Source: Ectobius pallidus (Eukaryota > Arthropoda > Insecta > Blattodea > Ectobiidae). Taken from it: a stretch of 64,000 bases of DNA. The DNA lies in the NCBI GenBank assembly GCA_964059195.1, contig CAXKWD010000010.1:2176001-2240000 (forward strand), in the 5' to 3' direction. How positions within the stretch are numbered: position 1 is the first letter of the stretch; each line of letters opens with the position of its first letter. This document shows positions 53,262-64,000 of the stretch, in pieces. The translations under genes and the position numbers were made by a program. Below the pieces are notes generated by a model, which saw only the letters and a program-made list of their open reading frames with translations, did no database searches and was not told where the DNA came from.

Positions 53262-55000
53262 CATCTTCGCTGTGTCATGTAGTATTTCCACTAAGTTCGG
53301 TTGTAGACATAGCGTTGGAATTCCACCAGGAGCATCCAAACGATCAATCAGACATTGTACCAGTGAATATAACACATTACTCCAGTCTCTGGGGTTTCTA
53401 AGAACGCAAAGTAACGTTATTTTAAACTTTCTGTAAGCTTTACACTCAATTAAACTGTAATCTGTGTATTCAGTTAGCATAGGAACGATTTCAGTTTTCA
53501 GTCATGTGAAAGGTAAACGGTTTTCGAAAATAATATATTTTCATGTAATGTATCCACAACTTAATATATTGAAATAATTTAGCATGCTATCGTTATTATT
53601 TTTATTTATTTTATTTATTTATTTATTATTATTACTATTCCGATAAATCTTCAATACCAATTGTCAATTAATTTATTTCTGACAAATATCCAGTCAGGAT
53701 TTTTTTACCGCTATCCGAATCTTTCATATTATAAGTAGCTAGGCACCGACTGCATTTCATACGATGGACAGATTTCAAGTCTGCTCTCCCGAATAGTTGT
53801 TTCTACATGTAATCTCTTTCGCATAATAATTATGTTATTATTACCATCATCACTATAGTCTACTAATTACTATCATCACTATTGTCTACTAAATTGAATT
53901 TGAGCCAGATCGATTGGGAAAACTTTGTAAACACTAGTTGATCACCGAAATCCTGATTCTCCGGTCACATATTTTCTTAAATAATTTTACAGGTAAATAA
54001 TTATTTTTAAATCAAATAATTTATTTACAAAAATATTGAGGCCTCGTGGACCCATAGTGTCCGCAAGAACAAAAGTGAGGCTAATGAGGGTTAGTAATAA
54101 GCTAATAATACTTTATTACAAAATATGCTAAAACAGTACAAAAATGTGATACACTCACATAACTTTCTCCACCCTAAAAATAAAACTTTTCGCTTCACAA
54201 TTTCTTATAGAATAAGAGGTCGAATGCAGGATATGCAAAGGTATATAGACTAATTGTTCGCCTCACAAAATTGGTAAAACTATTATAATTTTTGCGAAAA
54301 AATCAAATAAAAATTTTAACTCCTGGTAAAAACGTCTTGTGTACAAAAGTAAATCGTTAGTAGTTTTTAAAAAATTTACGAAAAATGAGTATGTTGATGT
54401 ATGGTGGTAGCGAAAGTAAGAGATAGCCGTCACCTATCTTCGTGTAACAACCCAGGAGATATCTAGCTCATATTATAAAATATTGCTATTATAGGTCTAT
54501 AAATTTTTTTTTTTTTTGTTCAGCGCTATATTGTTCACAGACAAATTCACACGAACATGTTTTTGAAAATGTGTACATTTGGATTCAGGGGATCGATTAT
54601 AATACCGGATATAATGCTAAAAACTCGACAATTTCAATTCGAAGAACTTAAATTCAAAAGTCGAACAAAATAAGCCTACTTTCTCTACCTTTAGAACCTA
54701 TGGGTAAGTAGGAAAAATATCAGCGCAGTGACAATTTATTGAAAGCTTCGTGTAGAGAACCTTCCACCAAGAAGACTATTAGCCGCCTGTTTCATTTTAT
54801 ATTACTATAACCTTGTTTAACAAGGGTATTATGAAGGAGGTGGTTGTGTAACAAATGGAACAATAATGAAGGAAGAACGCTTGAGAGAAACCACAAGACA
54901 GTTGTATAGCACCTCATTAAAATTTATGTAGCTGACCTCTATTCCCATTGATATGGTAGCTTTCTTAAAGAAGCGAAAGCTGTAAAGGATGGAGATAGAC
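53262..55000. other. No recognisable gene
   Basis: AT-rich, with TTTA/ATT microsatellite sequence near 53594-53640. No supported ORF. Confidence 0.4.
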
Positions 55001-55624
55001 CAGGCCGTACTGGCGCACGAGTATGCAAAACTTTTCGGACGCAGTTTCTTTTTTGATTCTTAATTATGACACCTTACAGTATGTAGAAATGCAGGTTGCC
55101 ACCAAATATTGTGGTCGAGGTTATCTTGACCCGCCATTAAAGATGGCGGACGAGCCACATCATGTTTACGCCATTATCTCCGTGACCCCTGGTCCAATCT
55201 TTCCGTTCTTTTTTTTAAATGAAAGGAAATTAAAAATACAACCAAAAACGTTATTACACATTTTTTGTTACCCTCTACCCTTTGCAAGTTATTTAGGCGC
55301 AAAGTGTTTTTTTTTTATATTCATAGAAAGGGTATACTGAAAAATGAAACTATGAACTACGTATATTACATGCATCCCTAGTACATACATATATGTTTTT
55401 ATTCAGTTTCAAATATAAAATACATGTTTGCAGTCCTCAGCAATACACACACATGGTGGTATTCACTTCATTTGCTTCTTTTTTACAGCTGCAACTAAAT
55501 GTTGTACAGCGAGACCTACAATTGCACGGTGGTACTATGTAATCAGGCACTGCCTTTTTTGTAACATACTTTGGTAGAAGTTCATTGCTATTTTTTTTCA
55601 TAACCAAATTCCGTCAAGTCTAAT
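55001..55624 (+). repeat. Left terminal inverted repeat (624 bp)
   Basis: Pairs with 57979-58595. Its inner edge contains, antisense, the codons for the C-terminus of the internal gene. A 105-residue frame at 55023-55340 recurs in shorter form in the right arm and is not supported as a gene. Confidence 0.97.
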
Positions 55625-55629
55625 CTATT

Positions 55630-58114
55630 ATGACAGAAGAAGCAGGATTATATGGTGAAAATACGTTACAATCCATTTTAAACGGTAATCGCTACGATAG
55701 GGGCGTTAGAGCACACAAGCTCCTCTATGAAGCTCTTACTTATTTGCAGCTTGAGCAATATGTTAAGTATGCTGAACTTCAAGTTTTGGAGGAGTTGTTT
55801 ACAAGTTCAAAAGTCCAAATCTTACGGGAAGCTATTGCCGATCACAATGCGGCTGATTTCAGTACGACACACACTCTTTTAGAATGTGGTCTGGAAAATG
55901 CAAATTTCTTTAAAAGCTTCAATGATTTCACGGCACACAGAAGCGCTAATAACGATACATTGCAGTATTAAGCTTATATGAAATACTGTGAATTGGTTGG
56001 AATACTATTCGACTCGTTGAAAGCCGACAGAGATTGCAATTTTGAACTCCATATTGCATCTGTAAGAAAAATGTTACCGTACTTTTTTCTATGAACCATC
56101 ACGATGTAGGCCTACTTATAAGACATGCTTCAACTTCCATGTGGCGTGAAAACTGATCTTGAAAGGGGTATGTTGTCAGTCACGAAGAGTACAGGATCAC
56201 TGTAGCTAGTGATCTCGCTCTTTTGCAATTACAGATAAGTTCATCAGCGGTCAGTGGTGGATTGATTGGGATCACAAAAAAAAAAAATGCAATGGGGAAA
56301 TGGATAGTTCTGTATCCAACAAAGAGTGCTATTCACAATGTACTCCTGGAATTTTTTTGACATGAACAATGATCCTACAGGAGCAGCCGAGGATTCATTC
56401 ACGCAAAATGAATGGAGTCCCTCTAGAATAAAGAGAGATGAGGCTGATTTAAAGAGATTATTTAGGAGCCTGTCAGAAAAAAAGAAACATATTTACAGAA
56501 AAAGACGAATAAATTGGTAAACGAAAATGTACCGTCTTGTATTTTGAAGTTTGAAGAGCATGGAGAAAATCTTCATGAAGAATTCTTTTATTTCTGCTTT
56601 TGGAAAAAGATAAAGGTGTCTTCGACCATATGAAGAGGGCAAGATTTCGGAATTTAAAATACGTTCCTAAGCAGAAAGATACAAACTGCCAAAAAGGTAC
56701 AAGCAAGGAACTTCAGAAATCAAAAGAATCTCTTGCCATCCATAAGATTGTAACGTTATCGATTCAACGTGAATATGACCCGAAGTCTATTGGTAGTCAT
56801 GAACTAGCAGAATATCCTCGTGCCTTGACTGATGTGCATGGGTTCATGAAAAAACCTGATAAGCTCGTTCTTATGAATGTTATTGACAATGAAGTTAGTT
56901 GCGCTTATGATGTAGGCTACGGTCTTTCGTCAGGTCATTGTATGATTCATATATTTGACTGGATGGCTCTTGTGTTCATCATTCAACTACGTAAATACGT
57001 TTGGGGACTTCACAGGAGCTTTCTACAAGTACATAATTTCTTTCTATTCCAGACCTAACGTACAAAGAATTTACATCTTTTCGATAGATATGGTGAAATT
57101 TCTATGAAGAATATGGAAGCGAAGAGATATGCAAAAGGTTCCAGTCCTGTACAACTGAAAATCTTGGAACCATCCACTCACATACCTAAAAATATCAAGA
57201 ATGTTATATGTTGCTCTTCAAATAAACAAGAACTTGTAGTATTCCTATGCAAAAGTGCAGATCACTATGTTAAACTGAATGAAAATCAAGATTTGGTGAT
57301 ATTTGGAAGATTTGATGACGAAACTAAATGTTTCAAAATCCAGGGAGCCGTGACTTCAGGGGTTTTGGATCTAAGATGAAATCATACTGAAGCAGACACC
57401 AGAATATACGTGCGTGCTTTTCATGCTGTACAACCTGGATCAGAGCTAATGATTCATAGTTCAGATAGGCCTACTGATATTTTTGTTTTGACAATTCATT
57501 TCTGGCCAAAATTTTAAAATTATGACTGCTCGGGTCTATGGATGAAAGTTACATCTAACAAATTAAGAATAATAGGTCACCATTTAGTATCTGATTCTTT
57601 GGGAAAAAAAATTAATGTCCTACCAGTACTGCACGCTTTTAATGGTGGCGACACAACAAGCAAATATCTTGAAAGAAAAAGGCCTACGATGAAATTAAAC
57701 AACCTTACGCACAAGAAGTCCTTAAGCCACTGGGAAATGGACTACCTCTCACTCACTCACAGCCAACAGCTCTGGAACAACTATATTTAAAACTAATAAA
57801 TAAACCAGGACTAACAGCAGACGAAGCACGTTATATATCCATATCTCGAACAGTAAGACTGGTTTGTCATTAGACAGAATTCCATGCTCTACAGATAGGC
57901 TACTTTACATCAACATGCTTTACGTGCATCAGCCAAAACATACATATGGAAGAACGCTTTCAACCCCTTGTGCGAGCCATTAGACTTGACGGAATTTAGT
58001 TATGGAAAAAATAGCAATGAACTTCTACCAAAGTATGTTACAAAAAAGGCAGTGCCTGATTACATAGTACCACCGTGCAATTGTAGGTCTCGCTGTACAA
58101 CATTGCAGCTGTAA
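55630..58114 (+). pseudogene. Multi-copy metazoan transposon protein with XPG/FEN-like motifs
   Basis: ATG at 55630. It is open to an in-frame TAA at 55969-55971 and continues in the same frame with KYCELVGILFDSLKADRDCN and ASVRKMLPYFF. Further pieces: SPSRIKRDEADLKRLFRSL (56410-56490), EYDPKSIGSHELAEYPRAL (56770-56830), ADHYVKLNENQDLVIFG (57245-57310), then HTEADTRIYVRAFHAV, HSSDRPTDIFVL and LPVLHAFNGGDTTS (57380-57660). The C-terminal tail has VPPCNCRSRCTTLQL, ending at 58114. The EADTR, D.D and GxD blocks in order resemble the acidic metal-binding residues of FEN/XPG nucleases (inference). The D-T-D motif is split here by two extra codons, Arg-Pro. At least five stops or frameshifts make it dead. 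I know the family as repeated hypothetical proteins in animals. Confidence 0.7.
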
Positions 58115-58595
58115 AAAAGAAGCAAATGAAGTGAATACCACCATGTGTGTGTATTGCTGAGGACTGCAAACATGTATTTTATATTTGAAACTGAATAAAA
58201 ACATATATGTATGTACTAGGGATGCATGTAATAAACGTAGTTCATAGTTTCATTTTTCAGTATACCCTTTCTATGAATATAAAAAAAAAACACTTTGCGC
58301 CTAAATAACTTGCAAAGGGTAGAGGGTAACAAAACATGTGTAATAACATTTTTGGTTGTATTTTTAATTTCCTTTCATTTAAAAAAAGAACGGAAAGATT
58401 GGACCAGGGGTCACGGAGATAATGGCGTAAACATGATGTGGCTCGTCCGCCATCTTTAATGGCGGGTCAAGATAACCTCGACCACAATATTTGGTGGCAA
58501 CCTGCATTTCTACATACTGTAAGGTGTCATAATTAAGAATCAAAAAAGAAACTGCGTCCGAAAAGTTTTGCATACTCGTGCGCCAGTACGGCCTG
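57979..58595 (-). repeat. Right terminal inverted repeat (617 bp)
   Basis: Complement of 55001-55624 with a few small differences in T runs and scattered substitutions. Begins within the coding region of the internal gene. Confidence 0.97.
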
Positions 58596-60955
58596 CACTA
58601 AGAAGGGAAAGGAAAACTGGGGAGGAGATTTATAAAATTACAGATTTCTCTTAGCGGTGAAGAAAGGCCGGCATCTAGAATACATGTTTTAATTTCAAGT
58701 GAGAAAACCGCGATAAATAAATAAATTAAAAAAATAAAAAGTTAGTGAAGGAGGAAGAGGTACAGAGAGATGGGGAAAGAATACGAGCGAGGAAGTTTTC
58801 GTTATAAAATTTAAAAAATGCTCTCCAATATTTGTAATGGAGGAGAATCAACATGTTCAATTCTAGGTAAGAATGCTATTTTCTCTTCTTTTTAATACAA
58901 TACACGAGTTTCGAACATTAAGTTTGGTTTTTACTTAATTATTTTCTTACCTGAATTAGTTTGCATTGGAAACATGTTTAGTATTCAGCTTTATCGCTGC
59001 AATGAACAGTAACAGTGCCATTAAATACAGAGTGGGGGGATATACTTAGCAGATTCTAGGGGGTAAAAGATAAAATTAAATAAGTAAATATACAAGTTAT
59101 TTTGCGTTTTGTGATTACATTTATGGTTTATGAGATAATTAGGTTGAAAAGATCCATAGATTTTCAACAATGCACTGCCAGATAACTGTTCTGGGTGGCA
59201 ATTACCTCTGTCTGTCGTACAAAAACATGTACACAGTTAACGCAGACACTCTAACTTCGACGTTGTTTAATGTTGTGCATTTTGTGGTCAAAGTAATAAT
59301 GTTTGTTTTTAAGTTTCCCGAAAACTGCCAACTTTATTGAAAAAAAGAGAAAATTTATTCCGCTGATGTGAAAAAAATAGAACACTACACATAATACTTA
59401 CCTTAACTTTTGGTTAAAGTTTAGAAAGAGATATTTTTGTAGAAAAGTACTCACTTGTGATGAATATGGTACAGGATTTTTTAAATTGTTTTCTCTCTCC
59501 CTAAAGAATAAATCTGTACAGTTATACCCCTTCCAATTTTTATAGTTGTAATGATATTATTTAGTCGTTATAAAAATATTTTTTTATATTTAAAGATTAA
59601 CCAGCATCAAAAGCATACTTCTACGGAGTATATTCATTCTTGTGTATATGAATATGAAAATATGAGATACTTATTTCAAACACTCTTGGAATTTCTGTAG
59701 ATTAGTAGTCATGTCACTTCCAAGCAGATCACAGGTTCTTTGGTGAGAAGTTGGATGGATGGATGGATGGATGGATGAACAGCTGCTTCTTTCACCTCTC
59801 AAAAATCATTCGAGACCCATCGTGACTGATGGTGGCTGAAAAAATCACAAATAACTCATTTGAAAAATCGTAACATCTTCCTTAGGCTACTTTGTTACAT
59901 ACGATGTCTGATAAATTCACTATTCACTCTTTTTAAATAGCTTAACATCTTCCACAGGCTACATATTTTAATAAAGATTGGTGATTGGGAAAATCGCAAG
60001 TAATAGATTATGAATATTCTACTGTAACCCACTTGCGGTCAGTTGCGGTTATTACCGCATTTGCGGTTGGATTTTTTCACTCTAGTATTTAAAACATCTC
60101 TTCTGTTTAATAAATAGAAATGATCCGAACGCATTACTGCATTCGAGAATCCTGTAAGTGCTGAAAAATAAGATTCCTTTCAAGTTTGGACTCATTTGAA
60201 ATCTTGGAAAAACGAAAGAAATGTATCCTAAGCAAAAGGCAGTAAATTATATTCAGTATAAGCCATTCGAAGTTCATCTATTGAGCCCTATCAGGAAAAT
60301 TTGCATGGACTGAGACCTAATTTCCACAAGGTTAACAATCCATTGGGTCCCAGCTTCGGAGTGCATTCCAAGATTAGAAAGCGCCGCCTGAGTGAAAAAG
60401 GACGTCTTATTAGAGTTCTCTGCCCAGAAAACCCCTGCATAGCAATTCCATCCAAGTCGATCAATGTTTGCTGATTAAGGCCTATATTGTTTACCTCTCT
60501 TCCGTCGAGGTTGAAAATTTCAGATGTCTGCTTGCCTTGACGTTATAAACAAATGAATCGACCAGGGTGGGCTTACAGAATTGACGCTATCGATAATTCT
60601 ATGCAATGTGTTGAAAAAACCGCGATGCTTTTATTTTCATGTTATGACAAAAAAAAGCCAAGTCACCTGAAATTTATTTTACAAATTAAATGTGATACCA
60701 AAGACTGATGCTTCGATACCGCAAAAAAAAATCACGTTTTCTGCCAGTTGTTTACTTCTTCTGCCCATACCATAGGTACTATAAGGTAGAGGAAGTATTG
60801 TTTTCGACCCCCAAATTCGAAGTTGAGTTTTTAACATAAATACACGAATAAAGGCCCCATGAAACCAAAAATACTATTTTTAGAAACATGTCTGTGTGTC
60901 TGTGTGTGTGTGTGTTTGTCTGTCTGTCTGTGTGGATGTCTGTGAACAGGCTAGC
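58596..60955. other. No recognisable gene
   Basis: AT-rich, with a (GGAT)n run at 59752-59777 and GT/GTCT microsatellite at 60890-60945. The stretch 60180-60700 has fewer stops than its surroundings and looks like an old coding relic, but I cannot assign it. Confidence 0.4.
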
Positions 60956-60959
60956 TCCA

Positions 60960-61520
60960 AAACGGAAAATCATATGAAAACAAAATTTCGTATTTGGATC
61001 AGGTATCTTCTGAAGATGTGGGCGAAGATTGGCGAAAAAGTTTCTCTTTTTTTAAGGGGACTTTACATGAAGAAATTTTAGTTTTTCGCGATTTTCTCGA
61101 AAACGGCTCTAACGATTTTCTTTAAATTTTGCACATGGGTTGCTTATATTAAGAGCTAAAACTATTATTTGAAACATTTTTTCGAACAAATTCTCTGAAG
61201 GGTAGTTATAAGCCACCCATTTTGAATACGCGCTCTTTGCAATACGGCCTCTTGTAATGGAAAATCGTACGAAAACAAAATTTTGTATATGTGATAGGTA
61301 CCTTCTGAGGCTGTGACACGAATATTGGCGACAACCTTCTCTTTTATTTAAGGGGACTTTATATGAAGGAAATTTTGTTTTTTTGCGATTTTCTCAAAAA
61401 CGGCTCTTACGATTTCCTTTAAATTTTGTACATGGAGTGCTCATACCAAGAGCTAAAATTTTTATTTGAAACTTTTTTCAAAAAAATTCTTTGAAGGGTG
61501 GTTGTAAGCTACCCACTGTT
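60960..61520. repeat. Tandem duplication, ~296-bp unit
   Basis: GGAAAATCRTA at 60964 and 61260, AAGGGGACTTTA at 61053 and 61349, and GCGATTTTCTCRAAAACGGC in both units give a constant offset near 296 bp. The units have diverged by several percent. Confidence 0.9.
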
Positions 61521-63259
61521 TGTAGAAACTATCTTGTCTGGTGATCAATTCAATACGCGGGCATTCACGGTCTCTTATTCTATATAAGTACGTGAAATGA
61601 GAAAGATGTATTGTTGGTCATGCTGAAATATCTGAGGGGAATATTCGATAAATTTCGGAAATTATTCTTTAACGACGGAAATTTCTATAAACGTTTGCAG
61701 TCACTTGTTTATCTTCTTCTTCTTTTTTTTTTTGTCCATAGCCTGCGTTTTTAGTCGCAACATTCAAAGAAAGGGCTGTAAGGTATTTATAGTATAATTA
61801 GCGTAAAATTGTGTCTTGCGATTCTGTACAAGGATATGTGAATACTGCTAACTTTTATTTGGGCAAAGGAAGTTATGTGACTTTCACATCAGATTTTTAC
61901 TCATAACTCGCGAACGAAAGCGATAATTAAAAATCCGGCTTAGAAATGCATTTGGTCACCCTTTACAGTAGTCCATCTATGTTTAAAATGTCAATTTCGT
62001 ATCTGCGTGCAGTAGATTATGCTGGGCATCGCGCACAGACAGACAAACACTCCCTCGTATTCATATATTCAATAACGCGTTTTAATTATCATAAGAATTT
62101 CATCACAAGTTTTTATGCAACTTCAATCTATAAAACATTTTTAACGAAACGTGTTCGGTATATTTACCTAGACTGTTGGTTCGAAACATAAACCTGTATA
62201 ATATACAGATATTATGATAGAATCGTAGGAGTCGCGCGTCTGTGTTTTCATTTGTTTTGAAAAATGTATAACTATCCTATTTGGAGGAAATGAACACCAT
62301 TACTGCAACTTTTAGCTTTCATGTCTGTTTGTATGTAACACAGTCAATCTTGCTAAAACTTCTGAATGTAATCTAACGGAAGATAAGTTTATATTCTGAA
62401 TTCGTATACTCATGGGAAGGTTTTAGGTTATTAGTTTCTATGGCAGTAAATGGTAAGGGATTTATAAGGTACATGGAAAGTAAAAAAAAAAATTCAATCT
62501 ATTTTATATTATTGATTTTAATTATATATATGAAAATAATTACTTACTTGTTAGAGTTTCATTTCGGACACTTTTATCTTTTCATACAGTTACATAAACC
62601 GAATATCAAGATATTGTTTCATTCTGCATGTCATTAAAGAAGTCTTTTATCCCTCGAATCCGGCACACAAAGTTGGATACCTACACCAAATACTTGTTGT
62701 CAAGACCTATTGCCTAACAATATTACTTTTCTTAGAATCATTGTTTTCTGATTCCATGTCCTGTTAAATATGTCACTTTATGTGCAATTATTGTTAATAA
62801 GCAATGTATTAATGCCGATTTATAAATTGTATTATAAACCAAATTCAAAACTTGTGCCATTAACAGCGGGTAGATATTGCTAGTAAAGTTCATTTTAGCG
62901 TTATTACATCTGTACAGACAGTCATGAGTCTGATAATTGGGAAAGTGTTATTTATTGCGGCAGCGTAAATAAATTAAAATCAATATTATATCTGCTTTAA
63001 CCCGGAATGACATTAATGCAGTCGTACAATATCGGGACTCAAAGTATTACCTATTTAAACCCTTGAGAATCGGACTCCGTTGACTAACGCCTTCATCCAT
63101 TAAAATTGGATAACTTGAACGTTGAAAATTGTTCACAGACCTATTATGTGGTAAGAAACATTAAGAAGTTGTGCATTAAACCTTCTATAAAGCTAATTTC
63201 CTCCTTGAGAGACAGAAATATAAACATACGAATAAACTCGCCTCTATCTCATGGGTGTG
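61521..63259. other. No recognisable gene
   Basis: AT-rich sequence without supported ORFs or repeats. Confidence 0.4.
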
Positions 63260-63520
63260 CATAGGCGTAACCAGGACGACCATATGGGGGCGTTATAACA
63301 TCTGGGGGGTATTCCATACCCCCCAGGGAGAGGGCCCTCCCCCGGAAATTTTTAAAATTTTAAAATTAAGATGCACAGTAACGAGTTTTAAGCTTCCCGC
63401 GCTTTATACTCGTATTAAGTAATTTATAAGCAGACTTAAAAAAATTGTACAATTTTCCTTTTTTTAACCAATGGGGGGGGGAGTTCAAACCCCCCCAAAA
63501 AAACTCTTGTTACGCCTCTG
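63260..63520. mobile_element. hAT-type MITE with perfect 8-bp target duplication
   Basis: The left end is CATAGGCGTAACCAGG. The complement of the right end is CAGAGGCGTAACAAGAG. TGGGTGTG is present on both sides (63252-63259 and 63521-63528), the 8-bp duplication typical of hAT. Inside, GGGGGGG and CCCCCCC runs can form two hairpins. It is 261 bp and non-coding. Confidence 0.93.
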
Positions 63521-63528
63521 TGGGTGTG

Positions 63529-64000
63529 GGAGGTTTATATAAATTACAGCAAGTATGCACAATGGAAAGCACAACCAAATGTGCACGGTTCACTTGTTAA
63601 TCTCCCCTTTAGATTAAATCCACCATTGCATTCAGAAGCAGTACAACCATCACAAAGCTATGGCGACCGATAAAATGAAACTCTATAACCCGTTTAATAA
63701 GTGCCGACTATTAAGCTTTATTGCATTCACTTATGGTCGTTACATGGAAAGATGCTTGCCTGCGTCGGCCTTTCTTCCACCACATAACGACTGTTATCAT
63801 CCACAAATTCCTAAACTTTTCCTATTCCGCTCTGCATATAAGCACACAATATTCAAATTTGCAACGTATCCTACCTAGACTTTAACACCTGCTTTATATT
63901 TTCCTTCTTCTTTGAAAGAATAAACCCTGCTTTATCATCTGAATGCTTCACACATAATGCAGATGTTTGTTAAAAACTGTTTTTAGTGTCCTATAATACC
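63529..64000. other. No recognisable feature
   Basis: A 72-residue frame at 63660-63878 has no domain or splice context that I can support. Confidence 0.4.

Larger units (their letters stand above)
55001..58595 (+). mobile_element. DNA transposon with ~620-bp terminal inverted repeats (Academ-like)
   Basis: The left arm 55001-55624 and right arm 57979-58595 are near-perfect inverted copies starting CAGGCCGTACTGGCGCACGA. Flanking triplets are GAC and CAC, an imperfect 3-bp duplication. The interior encodes a decayed protein with XPG/FEN-like acidic motifs. Academ elements are known to carry an XPG-type nuclease and to make 3-4-bp duplications, so that superfamily is my best guess. The arms are unusually long and include the 3' end of the gene. 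Confidence 0.7.

Noticed and set aside
55023..55340. 105-residue ORF at the left end of the long-TIR element
   Set aside because: Located in the inverted arm, partly repeated in the right arm, low-complexity F-rich tail; no domain.

Overview
This is eukaryotic, AT-rich, intron-and-repeat DNA with no operons, ribosome-binding sites or long host ORFs. An arthropod, most likely an insect with a large transposon-rich genome, is suggested by several things: jockey/CR1-like LINEs, mariner, Harbinger and Helitron remnants, tRNA-headed SINEs, a gypsy-type LTR element, a short interstitial (CCTAA)n run matching the insect telomere unit, and abundant TAGGCCTA octamers. I cannot name the species from sequence alone.

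Layout. 0-2.8 kb: a decayed LINE on the minus strand and the 3' tail of another on plus. 3-5.3 kb: a third LINE fragment and palindromic MITEs. 6.5-10.4 kb: a nested stack, in which a TA-flanked element (6471-10242) contains a TTA-flanked element (7641-10131), itself holding a palindromic MITE core, with a SINE inserted at the right edge. 15-17.3 kb: two inverted-repeat elements and a SINE. 18.4-20.7 kb: a CACTG-ended transposon carrying a broken multi-copy arthropod gene; its unoccupied target site survives in inverted form at 22.6 kb. 21-22.3 kb: an inverted/tandem 266-bp array split by a SINE with perfect target duplications. 22.7-24.05 kb: an internally deleted mariner and a Helitron 3' end. 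28.8-32.5 kb: LINE 3' end, a Harbinger transposase pseudogene and two SINEs. 38.4 kb: one convincing spliced host exon. 39.0-46.3 kb: a young gypsy-type LTR retrotransposon on the minus strand with intact gag and protease, nearly identical LTRs, a 4-bp target duplication and a textbook -1 frameshift signal, but with most of pol deleted. 48.6-50 kb: tandem repeats, a second copy of a promoter-like module and a mariner relic. 55.0-58.6 kb: a DNA transposon with ~620-bp terminal inverted repeats and a decayed XPG/FEN-like gene. 63.3 kb: a hAT MITE with a perfect 8-bp target duplication.

Almost nothing here is a working gene. The best candidates for biology beyond ordinary decay are the gag/pol frameshift cassette, the long-TIR nuclease element whose TIRs have swallowed the 3' end of its own gene, the CACTG element with its inverted empty site, the repeated CRE/CCAAT/TATA module, and the excess of TAGGCCTA octamers, one of which has been inserted exactly at a TA inside a conserved nuclease motif.
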